Below the pieces are notes generated by a model. It did not search any database, was not told where the DNA came from, and saw nothing but the letters and a program-made list of their open reading frames with translations. From contig JACMPS010000144.1 in NCBI GenBank assembly GCA_014377395.1, positions 1 through 10,405 on the forward strand: a stretch of DNA of 10,405 bases, given 5' to 3'. A program made the translations under genes and the position numbers. Positions 1-6,854 of this stretch are shown one piece after another (the first letter of the stretch is position 1; each line of letters begins with the position of its first letter). The stretch is from Chthonomonadaceae bacterium (GTDB taxonomy: Bacteria; Armatimonadota; Chthonomonadetes; Chthonomonadales; Chthonomonadaceae).

Positions 1-529
1 AACGCACGAGAACAGAAGCATCCTCGAAATGAACGTCTTCCAAGTGAAGGTCAAGCAATTCTGAGCGTCGAAGCCCTGCATAGATGAGCAGATGAAAGGC
101 GGCACGAGCAAGGACGATCCGGGAAGGAATCCGCTGACGTTCGCACCCTTCGAGCAGTGCCAGTACCTCTTCGTTGTTGGTGGTTTTGCGGATCGCCGCG
201 TCTTTTTTCGGCATCTTGATCGGGGTATTCGGGTCGGCGTCGAGAAGTCCATTCTCGACGCAATACTTCCCGATCCCTTTGATACAGAAGAACGCGCCGC
301 GTATGGTGCGGGGGCGTTGCTTACGCTCTCCACTCAGGTAATGGAGGTAGCGACGTAGAACAGGGGTGGTAAAGGCGTCGAGGGTGGCTTCCGGGTAGCC
401 ATTGGCATCCAGCCACTTGAGGAAGTGTTTGACCCAGGAACGGTAGCTGTAGACAGTAGACTGAGCCACTCCCCGTTCGTGTTCGATGAACGCGAGGTAA
501 TCATCGGCAATGGTGCGTAAGGTTTGCAT
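1..529 (-). CDS. Tyrosine recombinase/integrase, 5' part (runs off window)
   Basis: The first 176 codons of a tyrosine recombinase, cut by the left window edge. The ATG at 529 follows an AAGGAG ribosome site (plus 538-543) at 8 nt, with an in-frame stop just upstream (542-544). Residues about 5-90 fit the SAM-like N-terminal core-binding domain, with ATIADDYLAF-like and STVYSYRSWVKHFLKWL-like helices. From about 118 the catalytic domain begins, and AGLRRSELLDL (151-161) carries the first catalytic arginine, R154, in the usual GLRxSEL setting. The remaining catalytic residues (K, HxxR, H/W, Y) lie outside the window. Family role: site-specific strand exchange, as in XerC/XerD or element integrases. 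The truncated tRNA-Arg gene 130 bp behind its start argues that it is the integrase of an element inserted there. A housekeeping Xer protein is less likely but cannot be excluded without the C-terminus. Confidence 0.93.
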   Translation of the reverse strand, partial: MQTLRTIADDYLAFIEHERGVAQSTVYSYRSWVKHFLKWLDANGYPEATLDAFTTPVLRRYLHYLSGERKQRPRTIRGAFFCIKGIGKYCVENGLLDADPNTPIKMPKKDAAIRKTTNNEEVLALLEGCERQRIPSRIVLARAAFHLLIYAGLRRSELLDLHLEDVHFEDASVLVR

Positions 530-592
530 GATACATTCTCCTTATGGATTTAAGTCGAATGATCGAGGGTTAGAGAATTAAATTTCGGCTAT

Positions 593-608
593 GGGGCAAT
601 ACAGCCCC
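593..608. other. Small hairpin between integrase gene and tRNA fragment
   Basis: GGGGC-aataca-GCCCC is a perfect 5-bp inverted repeat with a 6-nt loop, in the 128 bp between the integrase start and the tRNA fragment. It could be an arm-type binding site or part of the integrase leader. The sequence alone does not decide. No clear promoter was identified for the integrase in this stretch. Confidence 0.4.
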
Positions 609-657
609 GGCTCTAATGACTGAATGTGACATTTAATACAAGAAAATACCAGTTAAT

Positions 658-717
658 GCTGGATAGAGCATCTGTCTTCGGAACAGAGGGTCGGGGGTCC
701 GAATCCCTCCGGGCGTA
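658..717 (+). pseudogene. 3' fragment of tRNA-Arg(UCG); probable attachment site (attR)
   Basis: From GCTGGATAGAGCA onward the sequence reads as the 3' part of a tRNA. It has the 3' side of the D arm (to A26 at 670), a 5-bp anticodon stem (671-675 with 683-687), a loop C-TTCGG-A with anticodon TCG at 678-680 (reads CGA, arginine), a T stem (693-697 with 705-709), and the acceptor strand CGGGCGT (710-716) plus discriminator A717. The 5' acceptor strand and the 5' side of the D arm are absent: the bases before 658 do not fit, and no matching half occurs between 530 and 657. The T loop reads TCCGAAT, so the nearly invariant U55 is C, which also suggests a non-functional copy. No CCA is encoded. 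A 3' tRNA fragment beside an integrase gene is what insertion into a tRNA gene leaves at the distal element end. Confidence 0.85.
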
Positions 718-720
718 TCC

Positions 721-758
721 GATAGCCCTTCACTCTTGTTTAAGAGTGAAGGGCTATC
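721..758 (+). terminator. Strong hairpin after the tRNA fragment
   Basis: A perfect 17-bp inverted repeat (721-737 with 742-758) around the tetraloop GTTT, starting 3 nt after the tRNA fragment. A second hairpin, CTTACCC with GGGTAAG (758-764 and 774-780), follows at once. It is probably the terminator of the original tRNA-Arg gene. It also lies 61 bp beyond the stop of the minus-strand inositol oxygenase gene, so it may act in both directions. A long U run is missing. Confidence 0.7.
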
Positions 759-819
759 TTACCCAAAGATGAAGGGTAAGCACGGACGAGTTTTCTCCCC
801 TACTCCTCACTCTTCCCCC

Positions 820-1692
820 TCACCAATCCAGCACAGACGGCAAAAACTCGGCGATCAGGGCTTCATAGTAAGGGCGCAATGCCTCCACGTTCGGGCGTTC
901 CAATCCTTTCGAGTAAAGGTCATAGGGATTGAAGGCGCGAACCGCTTTCAACATTTCGTGATCGTGTGCGTTCATCAGGTGGGTGTACGCTCCCTCTTTG
1001 TGTCCCGGATAGAACGAGTGATAGCGGATCATTGCGAGGGCTTCCATCGGCAAATAATCCTTCATCACATGGTACAGATATTCGTCATGTCCCCACGACA
1101 GGTGAACGTTGTCCAGTCCGCACCCCGCCCCATAAATGCCGTTTGGCGTATTGTAAACCGGGTTCTGAGCGTCCGGGTTCTCCGCGAAAAACTCCGGGTA
1201 GACGATTTTCTCCGAGTAGGCGCATCCCACCGGAAACGTATCGCCCACCACCGCCCACTGTGGTTCCCCATAGAGGCATAGCACTTTGCCGAGATCGTGA
1301 AGCAAGCCAACAAGGATAAACCATCGCGGGTGTCCGTCGTGCCGGATCGCTTCTGCGGTCTGCATCAGATGTTCGATCTGCGTAAAGTCCACGTCCGGGT
1401 CACTATCGTCCACAAGGGTGTTCAGAAACTCCATCCCCTCCCACACGCTCATCCGCCGCTTTTTCAGAGCGGTATACTCCTGCTTTTTCTCCTGCACAAA
1501 GGCGAAGGTCTGGTAGCGGTGGTTCTGACGATAGAACTCTTTGACCGTGTCGCGTGCCTCCGCGTCATAGTTGCGAAATTGCTTTTCGTTTTCGGGTTCC
1601 GGGTAGCGACGTTTCAGGTCGTCCTCCCACGCTTCCATCAGGTCCATTTGGGGCAATTCTGTTTGGGGGAGTGCGTTGTGGGAAAGGTTCAT
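820..1692 (-). CDS. Myo-inositol oxygenase (MIOX)
   Basis: A 290-residue protein matching myo-inositol oxygenase over its whole length (the human enzyme has 285 residues). The family uses a mixed-valent di-iron site in an HD-domain fold to oxidise myo-inositol with O2 to D-glucuronate, in the cytoplasm. Aligned with the human ligands H98, H123, D124, H194, H220 and D253, this protein has H108, H132 and D133 (LLHDLGK), H202 (SWGHDEY), H225 (RYHSFYP) and D258 (FNPYDLY), so all six are kept. Other signatures are DSDPDVDF (96-103), GEPQWAVVGDTFPVGC (142-157) and the C-terminal LDW. The ATG at 1692 follows an AGAGAGGA ribosome site. No other inositol or glucuronate gene is visible in the window. 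A possible 37-codon ORF ends 30 nt upstream on the same strand. Confidence 0.96.
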   Translation of the reverse strand: MNLSHNALPQTELPQMDLMEAWEDDLKRRYPEPENEKQFRNYDAEARDTVKEFYRQNHRYQTFAFVQEKKQEYTALKKRRMSVWEGMEFLNTLVDDSDPDVDFTQIEHLMQTAEAIRHDGHPRWFILVGLLHDLGKVLCLYGEPQWAVVGDTFPVGCAYSEKIVYPEFFAENPDAQNPVYNTPNGIYGAGCGLDNVHLSWGHDEYLYHVMKDYLPMEALAMIRYHSFYPGHKEGAYTHLMNAHDHEMLKAVRAFNPYDLYSKGLERPNVEALRPYYEALIAEFLPSVLDW

Positions 1693-1709
1693 GCGTTTTT
1701 GTCCTCTCT

Positions 1710-1735
1710 TTAAGTAGGCTGGTTAAGTAGGCTGG
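1710..1735. repeat. Perfect 13-bp tandem duplication upstream of MIOX
   Basis: TTAAGTAGGCTGG occurs twice in direct succession (1710-1722 and 1723-1735). On the minus strand the second copy carries the stop codon of the possible 37-codon ORF, and the first copy lies in the leader just before the MIOX ribosome site. Confidence 0.9.
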
Positions 1736-1836
1736 GTCCAGGGTTTCACCGGGATGGAAAGCGGTTTCGTCGCGAGGTTAACTGCCTTCCGAAGCCGGGT
1801 GTCCTTCCGGTCTGCCTCAGAAACCAAATTCAGCAT
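1723..1836 (-). CDS. Possible small ORF (37 aa) before MIOX
   Basis: An ATG at 1836 opens 37 codons on the minus strand and ends in TAA at 1725-1723, 30 nt before the MIOX start. A GAGG sequence 6 nt before the ATG could serve as ribosome site. The peptide is basic in its middle (EADRKDTRLRKAV) and proline-rich at the end (SIPVKPWTQPT), with no signal peptide or membrane span. I do not recognise it. It could be a small protein, a leader peptide translated ahead of MIOX, or the tail of a decayed gene. Its short length makes chance a real possibility. Confidence 0.3.
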   Translation of the reverse strand: MLNLVSEADRKDTRLRKAVNLATKPLSIPVKPWTQPT

Positions 1837-1938
1837 CGAGAGCCTCTTCGCCAAGCATAAAGTTGACTACAATGTTCGATTAGCGACACGGCGATTCCTT
1901 CTCTGAGGGGTGTAAGTGCTGAGTAGGAATGTGAAACG

Positions 1939-1987
1939 TTCAGGGCGTCTGCATCGGCTCCCCTCTCCCGGATTTTGGGGGGAGGGG
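1939..1987. repeat. Dispersed intergenic repeat, copy 1 (hairpin type)
   Basis: It reads as CAGGGCGTCTGCATCGGCT (from 1941) followed by a hairpin: CCCCTCTCCC at 1960-1969 pairs with 1978-1987 (one T-G pair) around an 8-nt GGATTTTG loop. Related copies lie at 6568-6615, 7420-7480 and 7511-7545. It sits just beyond the stop of the minus-strand phosphatase gene and could end its transcript. Apart from the tandem duplication, the possible small ORF and this repeat, I see nothing else between 1693 and 2002. Confidence 0.75.
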
Positions 1988-2002
1988 TTTGGGGGCTTCT
2001 TC

Positions 2003-3790
2003 CTATTTCAACGCGGACGACAGCACTTTGCCCACACACCCTGTCGGGAACTCGATACCGAGGATCAGGCTCAGCGTAGGAGCGATGTCGGCAGGAGACA
2101 CCATTTCCGTCCACACGCCGCGCTTGATGCCGGGTCCACAAAAGATAATCGGGACATGGCTGTCGTAAGCCCAGGGCGATCCGTGTTCCGCCGAGTAGGG
2201 GCCTGGTGTCATGGGGTCAGGATAAAAGCCCGGTTCCGCTACGACCAGCACATCGCCTGAGACTTTCGGGTGGAAAGAGTTGGCGACCTTCTCGGAAAGG
2301 AGTGTCGGGGGCATCATTCCCTTTGCGATTTGAGAGCGAGTGAAACAGGCGTAAATGTTTGGCAGAGAAGCAATCGCATTTGCCGCTGTCTCTTCGATTT
2401 CGGTACGGGTGAGAGCTTTACCGTCTTTGAGTGCCGCCGCAACTGCATCGGGGTTAAGGGTCAGGTAAGGCTCCTCGAAGATGCCGTTTTTCTTGCCCTG
2501 AGCGTCTTTCGTGAGCCAGCCATACTCTCCGTACCGAGAGGTGAGAGCCGTTCGCGCCGCGCTTTCGATGTTGTCCATCGGAATGTGTCCCGCAGAAATG
2601 TTCCGCTCCTGCAAGTCCTCCACAATCGGGAGAACGCCGTGATCCGCTGTAATCACGATCAATACCTCTTTGAGACCACCCGGAATTGCTTTGTTCAGAA
2701 AGTTCAGAAAACCCGACAAGTCCCGGTCTGTCTCAACAGCGACATCGGTGGCTTCCGGCGACAGGGGCCCGTAGGCATGACCGACATAATCATTCGTAGA
2801 AAGGTTCATCGCCAGAAGATCGGGTGAGGCTCCCTGCCCTAACTTCTCCCCGGTCACCGCTCGTTTTGCGGTCTCGAACACAAAGCGGTTAGCGTAAGGC
2901 GTGAGGGTAAAGGCGCGAAAGTTTGCCCGCGTTTTCTCCATGCCAATCGTGTGCGGAAACGCCAATCCGAGATTATAGGGATTGTGTGCCGGTTTGATTT
3001 TAGGGAGGATTGTGCGCTTGAGGGCTTCCGATGAAAGCGAAACCGTCCACGTTTTGCCGAGAGCGGAAGCGGGGATTTGGAGCGCGTTCACCTCTTCGAC
3101 CCAGGCGGGCAACGTCCCGTTTTTTGCATAAGCCGTTGAACTGATCCACCGTCCTACCCAATCGTCGTACCAGATCGAAACGTCCTGCGTGTGCCCGCCG
3201 AGAAGTACCGCCGCCCTGTCTTTGAGAGCCAGCGTCACCACTTTCGATCTTCCGTTTGTGGCGAGTTTCAGTTCATCACCGACCGTCGTTGAGCGTAGGT
3301 TCTTTGCCCCCATTGGCGTGGCTTTCGACCCCTCCTTCATGCCAACGACCTTCACCGTATCGTCGTCCACACAGTAAACGGGCTTGCGCGTGACCGGGTT
3401 CCACCAGATATTTCCGACAATTCCCGTTGTGGCAGGATAGCCCCCGGTGAGAATAACGGCGTGTCCGGGGCCCGTTGCTGTGGGGATATGGCGATACTGA
3501 GCATTGAGGAAAGAAGAACCGTTTTCGAGGAGATAGTTAAAGCCGCCGACCCCCTCTTTCGTTTTTGCAGAAAGGAATAAGTCTTGCAAACGCCGAAGAT
3601 AGTCTTCACGAAACTGATCTATCGAAATCACGACGGTCAGGCGCGGCTTGCGGTTTGTGCGTACTCGCTCGGCGAAATCGCTTTTCGTTTGCCCGTGAGC
3701 GGAACTTAGGGTAAGTAAGCCAAAGGAGGCAACCGAAGCCACCCCAAGCAACGTCGCTTTAAGTGCAGAAAATACTTTTATGTTTATCAT
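2003..3790 (-). CDS. Secreted PafA-type alkaline phosphatase
   Basis: A 595-residue member of the alkaline phosphatase superfamily. It starts with a signal peptide (MINIKVFSALKATLLGVASV, ending near AHGQ at 31-34), so it is exported. Metal and catalytic residues expected from the PafA family are present: D58 (ISIDQF), nucleophile T106 (ATGPGHA), N127 (GIVGNIWW), K190 and R192 (LKDRA, the pair typical of PafA monoesterases), D334 and H338 (NDYVGHAYGP), D383 and H384 (ITADHG) and H545 (YDSHVPIIF). Family role: hydrolysis of phosphate monoesters with two zinc ions in the periplasm, giving phosphate. A phosphodiesterase or nucleotide pyrophosphatase role is the alternative, but K190/R192 favours a monoesterase. 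The start at 3790 is chosen because the signal peptide begins there and GGAGGT lies at 3804-3809, though 13 nt is a long spacing. The reading frame stays open upstream to 3901. Transcribed divergently from the DinB gene. Confidence 0.9.
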   Translation of the reverse strand: MINIKVFSALKATLLGVASVASFGLLTLSSAHGQTKSDFAERVRTNRKPRLTVVISIDQFREDYLRRLQDLFLSAKTKEGVGGFNYLLENGSSFLNAQYRHIPTATGPGHAVILTGGYPATTGIVGNIWWNPVTRKPVYCVDDDTVKVVGMKEGSKATPMGAKNLRSTTVGDELKLATNGRSKVVTLALKDRAAVLLGGHTQDVSIWYDDWVGRWISSTAYAKNGTLPAWVEEVNALQIPASALGKTWTVSLSSEALKRTILPKIKPAHNPYNLGLAFPHTIGMEKTRANFRAFTLTPYANRFVFETAKRAVTGEKLGQGASPDLLAMNLSTNDYVGHAYGPLSPEATDVAVETDRDLSGFLNFLNKAIPGGLKEVLIVITADHGVLPIVEDLQERNISAGHIPMDNIESAARTALTSRYGEYGWLTKDAQGKKNGIFEEPYLTLNPDAVAAALKDGKALTRTEIEETAANAIASLPNIYACFTRSQIAKGMMPPTLLSEKVANSFHPKVSGDVLVVAEPGFYPDPMTPGPYSAEHGSPWAYDSHVPIIFCGPGIKRGVWTEMVSPADIAPTLSLILGIEFPTGCVGKVLSSALK

Positions 3791-3928
3791 CGAACTTGGT
3801 GTGACCTCCGAGAATTGATCTTTAGCATACCTGAAGAAAGTGTCATAGTTGAGTGTCAAGTGTTGAGGATAACAGATTTGCCACTCTGACGGCTGATACA
3901 TTCATACAGGGTTGAGAGGAGATTTTTG

Positions 3929-4429
3929 ATGTCGTTGCTCGAACATTACCGTGAATGGTACGAATACGAAAAAGATTGCAACCTGAAGATGCTGGCGATG
4001 ATCGAGTCGGTTCCCGAAGATAACCGGAGCGATGCCCGCTTCCAGAGGGCTGTCACGCTTGCGGATCATCTGGCGGCTTGTCGTGAGAATTGGCTGAAAT
4101 ATATGTTGCTGAAAAACGACAATCCGGTTCAATGGTTTGACGAGAGTTGTGATCCAACCACGCTGAGATCCCGTTTCGCCGCCCTCGAAAGTCAGTGGAC
4201 AGACTTTCTCGCGCATCTGGACGAAGAGAAACTGGCACAAGATTTCGAGTTTGCCATACCGGACGAGGGACGTTTCAGATTGCCTACCGAAGTGCAAATT
4301 GTTCAATTGATCGGTCACGCTCATTATCACCGGGGGCAGGTCTCTCTGCTGACAGATCAACTGGCAGGAGAAACGGTGGACACCGACTACGCCGACTGGT
4401 GGTGGGCAAAGCAGCACCGAAATTCCTGA
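3929..4429 (+). CDS. DinB/YfiT-family protein
   Basis: A 166-residue four-helix-bundle protein of the DinB superfamily. The three metal-binding histidines are recognisable: H47 in LADHLAACRENW, and the HxxxH pair H130 and H134 in GHAHYHRGQ. Family members are small cytoplasmic metal-binding proteins. Some act as thiol-dependent transferases (bacillithiol or mycothiol S-transferases), and most have no known substrate. The C-terminus, TDYADWWWAKQ, has the aromatic-rich end often seen in the family. The ATG at 3929 follows GAGAGGA at 8 nt and is preferred over the TTG immediately before it. It is divergent from the phosphatase across about 138 bp. The histidine kinase gene starts 62 bp downstream on the same strand, but functional coupling is not evident. 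Confidence 0.88.
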   Translation: MSLLEHYREWYEYEKDCNLKMLAMIESVPEDNRSDARFQRAVTLADHLAACRENWLKYMLLKNDNPVQWFDESCDPTTLRSRFAALESQWTDFLAHLDEEKLAQDFEFAIPDEGRFRLPTEVQIVQLIGHAHYHRGQVSLLTDQLAGETVDTDYADWWWAKQHRNS

Positions 4430-4491
4430 TCATATAACAATTTCACTCTCAACACTTAACACTCGATTCTTAACACTTCTCATCCAATCCC

Positions 4492-6417
4492 ATGACAGAA
4501 ACTTTCAGCCCCACCCTTCTCTTTCAACTCATCACCGACCAAACCGACGAGATGATCAATGTTCACGACGCCGAGGGGAACTATATCTATGTTTCCCCTG
4601 CAATGCTCAGGTTAACTGGTTATGCCGAAACAGACCTGATTGGAAAACATGGATTCGATTTCTGCCACCCCGATGATCGGGCTTCAACGCGAGCGAAAAT
4701 TGCGGAAATGCTCCTTACCCATTCCAGCAAACGTATTCAGTATCGCCGCCTTCACCGAGACGGCAACTATTACTGGATGGAAAGCCATATCGCCCAGGTA
4801 CCCACTTCTGAGGGGGAACCCATTCGGTTTATGAGCCTTGTCCGCGACATCACCCGGAGCATGGAAGCCGAGGCGAGTTTGCGGCACAGAGAGGCACAGT
4901 ATCTTCACCTGCTGGACAGTTTGCCCGATGTCGTCTGCCGAATAAATCGTGAGGGAAGGATGCTGTTCGTCACCTCCTCTCTTGAACGGGAAATCGGAAC
5001 TGCAACGGAAAGTGTCGTGGGGCGTACTCTTGCGGAAGTCACACAGAACCCGGAAATCCTGCAAAAATGGACAGACGGCATCGCCTCTGTTTTCAGGACG
5101 GGACAGGTTTACAAACTCGATTTCTCACGGGAAACACCGCAAGGAGAGCGTGTCTATCACACCCGTCTTGTCCCTGAGAAAAACGGCGAGAATGTCGAAA
5201 ACGTGCTTTCCATTACGGAAGACGTGACCTCAAGTCGCCTTGCACTCTCGCAGAAAATGCTGATGGAGCGCCGACTTCAAGAGGGACAACGTATGGAATC
5301 GCTCGGTGTGCTGGCAGGAGGGATCGCGCACGACTTCAACAACCTGCTGATGAGCATGATGGGCTACACCGAACTTGTCGTGAATGCTCTGCCCCCCGAC
5401 AACCCCCTTCAGGAGCATCTGGAGCAGGTGCGGATTGCGGCGCGACGTGCCGCCGACCTCACAAAGCAAATGCTCGCTTTTGCCGGAAAACGAAAACCTA
5501 CCTTTCGCCCGATAGACCTGAATTCGCTTGTCGAAGAGATTTCCAAACTCCTTCGCATTTCCATTTCCAAAAATATCACTTTCGAGACCGCTCTCGGAGA
5601 GAATCTACCGCTTCTGGACGGAGAAGCCACGCAACTGAGGCAAGTTGTGATGAACCTCGTCATCAATGCATCGGAGGCAATGGCGGGAGAGCCGGGACAT
5701 ATCGTCCTTTCCACAGGCTTGGAAACTCTGACGGCGCAGGATTTGCTCACCATGCGTGTAGGAGCGCAACTCTTACCGGGAAAGTACCTTTTCCTGAAAG
5801 TTTCGGACACGGGAGCCGGAATGAGCGAAGAGACACAGACACGTATCTTTGAACCGTTTTTCACGACTAAATTCACCGGGCGTGGGTTGGGACTCGCGGC
5901 AGTCGTCGGGATCGTTGAGGAACATCACGGCGCGTTGAGAGTAGAAAGCCGGATAGGAGAGGGAACGGCGTTCCGGTTGTTTCTGCCTTTGTCGGAAATG
6001 GAGCGAGAGGAAGTCGTGATCGAGGAGAAAGCCCCGCAAGCAAGAGGAGGACACATTCTGCTTGTAGACGATGATAAATCGGTGAGAGACGTGGCGAACA
6101 TAATGTTGACCTCGAAAGGCTATCTTGTGACAGAGGCGAGCGGGGTACTGGAAGCGGTTCGACTTCTGGAAAGCGAAAAGGGGGCGTTTGATCTGTTGTT
6201 GCTGGACTATTTGATGCCGGAAGGCGGGGGAACCGAGGTGGCGGCAAAGGCAAACCTGCTGGTTCCTGATCTGCCTGTTCTGATGATGAGTGGTTACAGC
6301 GGTAGCGAAAATTTTCCCGATGCGAAAGCACAAAAAGAGGTTGTCTTTTTACACAAACCCTTTACGCTCGCCTCTCTGATCAAATCAGTTGAGGAAAGAG
6401 TACTCAGGGTTAAGTAG
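4492..6417 (+). CDS. Hybrid sensor histidine kinase (PAS-PAS-HK-receiver)
   Basis: A 641-residue protein without membrane spans, so probably a cytoplasmic sensor. Domains in order: PAS 1 (about 8-125, with the PAC end FMSLVRDIT), PAS 2 (about 135-247), dimerisation/phosphoacceptor helix with H280 in GGIAHDFNNLL, ATPase domain with N box (NLVINASEA, 388-396), G1 box DTGAGM (439-444), F box FEPFFTTK (453-460) and G2 box GRGLGLA (463-469), then a C-terminal receiver domain (about 520-640) with acidic cluster D526-D528, phosphoacceptor D572 (LLDYLMPEGG), S600 and K622 (HKPF). No DNA-binding or enzymatic output follows, so phosphate is presumably passed to a separate protein or the receiver tunes kinase activity. 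The signal is unknown. The ATG at 4492 has no convincing Shine-Dalgarno sequence. The start is kept because PAS 1 begins almost at once. Confidence 0.95.
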   Translation: MTETFSPTLLFQLITDQTDEMINVHDAEGNYIYVSPAMLRLTGYAETDLIGKHGFDFCHPDDRASTRAKIAEMLLTHSSKRIQYRRLHRDGNYYWMESHIAQVPTSEGEPIRFMSLVRDITRSMEAEASLRHREAQYLHLLDSLPDVVCRINREGRMLFVTSSLEREIGTATESVVGRTLAEVTQNPEILQKWTDGIASVFRTGQVYKLDFSRETPQGERVYHTRLVPEKNGENVENVLSITEDVTSSRLALSQKMLMERRLQEGQRMESLGVLAGGIAHDFNNLLMSMMGYTELVVNALPPDNPLQEHLEQVRIAARRAADLTKQMLAFAGKRKPTFRPIDLNSLVEEISKLLRISISKNITFETALGENLPLLDGEATQLRQVVMNLVINASEAMAGEPGHIVLSTGLETLTAQDLLTMRVGAQLLPGKYLFLKVSDTGAGMSEETQTRIFEPFFTTKFTGRGLGLAAVVGIVEEHHGALRVESRIGEGTAFRLFLPLSEMEREEVVIEEKAPQARGGHILLVDDDKSVRDVANIMLTSKGYLVTEASGVLEAVRLLESEKGAFDLLLLDYLMPEGGGTEVAAKANLLVPDLPVLMMSGYSGSENFPDAKAQKEVVFLHKPFTLASLIKSVEERVLRVK

Positions 6418-6534
6418 GTCGTGTTGAGTTGAAGAAGGTAGGCGCACTGGTCCCTCAATAACTCACCTTACGCAAGGAGATAGAATCTACCACCCACTTC
6501 ATTAAAGACACAGAGAAAGACGAAGAGTAAAATT

Positions 6535-6620
6535 CTCACGCAAAGACGCAAAGAGAGAAAAGCAAGAGTTGAGGGCATTTGCATTGGCTCCCCTCTTCCG
6601 GATTTTGGGGGAGGGCTGAG
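6535..6620. repeat. Composite dispersed repeat, copy 2 (A + B modules)
   Basis: Module A is CTCACGCAAAGACGCAAAG (6535-6553), a purine-rich stretch with the period-8 unit ACGCAAAG/GCAAAGA. Module B follows: GTTGAGGGCATTTGCATTGG (6568-6587) and a hairpin whose CCC-TCTTCC arm (6591-6599) pairs with 6607-6615 around GGATTTT. The same A-then-B order occurs at 7380-7480. The 433 bp between the kinase stop (6417) and the regulator stop (6851) hold this repeat and, on the minus strand, a doubtful 67-codon ORF. I see nothing else there. Confidence 0.75.
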
Positions 6621-6650
6621 TGGGCGAAATCAGGGTGGGGGCTAACTTTT

Positions 6651-6854
6651 TCAGTCACCGAAAAGCGAGAAAAGCCGAATTTCGACGCTATTGTTCGACG
6701 CACAGGTCGGTTTGGAGTAAGTGGGAACCCTTGCGATTTCGTGTTTATCGAGTGGGCGCAACCTTAGCATAGGACAGAGAGGGTTCTCGGTTCTGTAGCG
6801 TAATAGAAGATTGTCACGCCAGAGTTGCAGTTCACAGGAAAGCGGTGTCGTCAT
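6651..6854 (-). CDS. Doubtful 67-aa ORF overlapping the regulator stop (ATGA)
   Basis: Its ATG (6854-6852) overlaps the TGA stop of the winged-helix regulator (6853-6851) in an ATGA arrangement, with GAGGAGA just upstream. Both are hallmarks of translational coupling. The protein itself (MTTPLSCELQLW..., ending FSLFGD) shows no domain, signal peptide or clear composition of a real protein, and its end runs towards the intergenic repeat. It may be the truncated remains of a second operon gene, or chance. Confidence 0.22.
   Translation of the reverse strand: MTTPLSCELQLWRDNLLLRYRTENPLCPMLRLRPLDKHEIARVPTYSKPTCASNNSVEIRLFSLFGD

Noticed and set aside
630..717. A complete functional tRNA-Arg gene
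   Set aside because: There is no 5' acceptor strand or 5' D-arm half upstream, and position 55 is C, so only a 3' fragment can be supported.
736..1281. 181-codon open frame on the plus strand
   Set aside because: It lies antisense to the well-supported myo-inositol oxygenase gene and starts inside the hairpin. Its translation has no recognisable domain.
3791..3928. Divergent promoters for the phosphatase and DinB genes
   Set aside because: TTGACA- and TATGCT-like strings occur, but the spacings I measured (about 24 bp for the best pair) do not make a convincing promoter in either direction.
3902..4417. 171-codon open frame on the minus strand
   Set aside because: It mirrors the DinB-family gene on the opposite strand, whose histidine motif and ribosome site identify the true coding strand.
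5773..6333. 186- and 152-codon open frames on the minus strand
   Set aside because: Both are antisense to the ATPase and receiver domains of the histidine kinase, and neither resembles a protein family.
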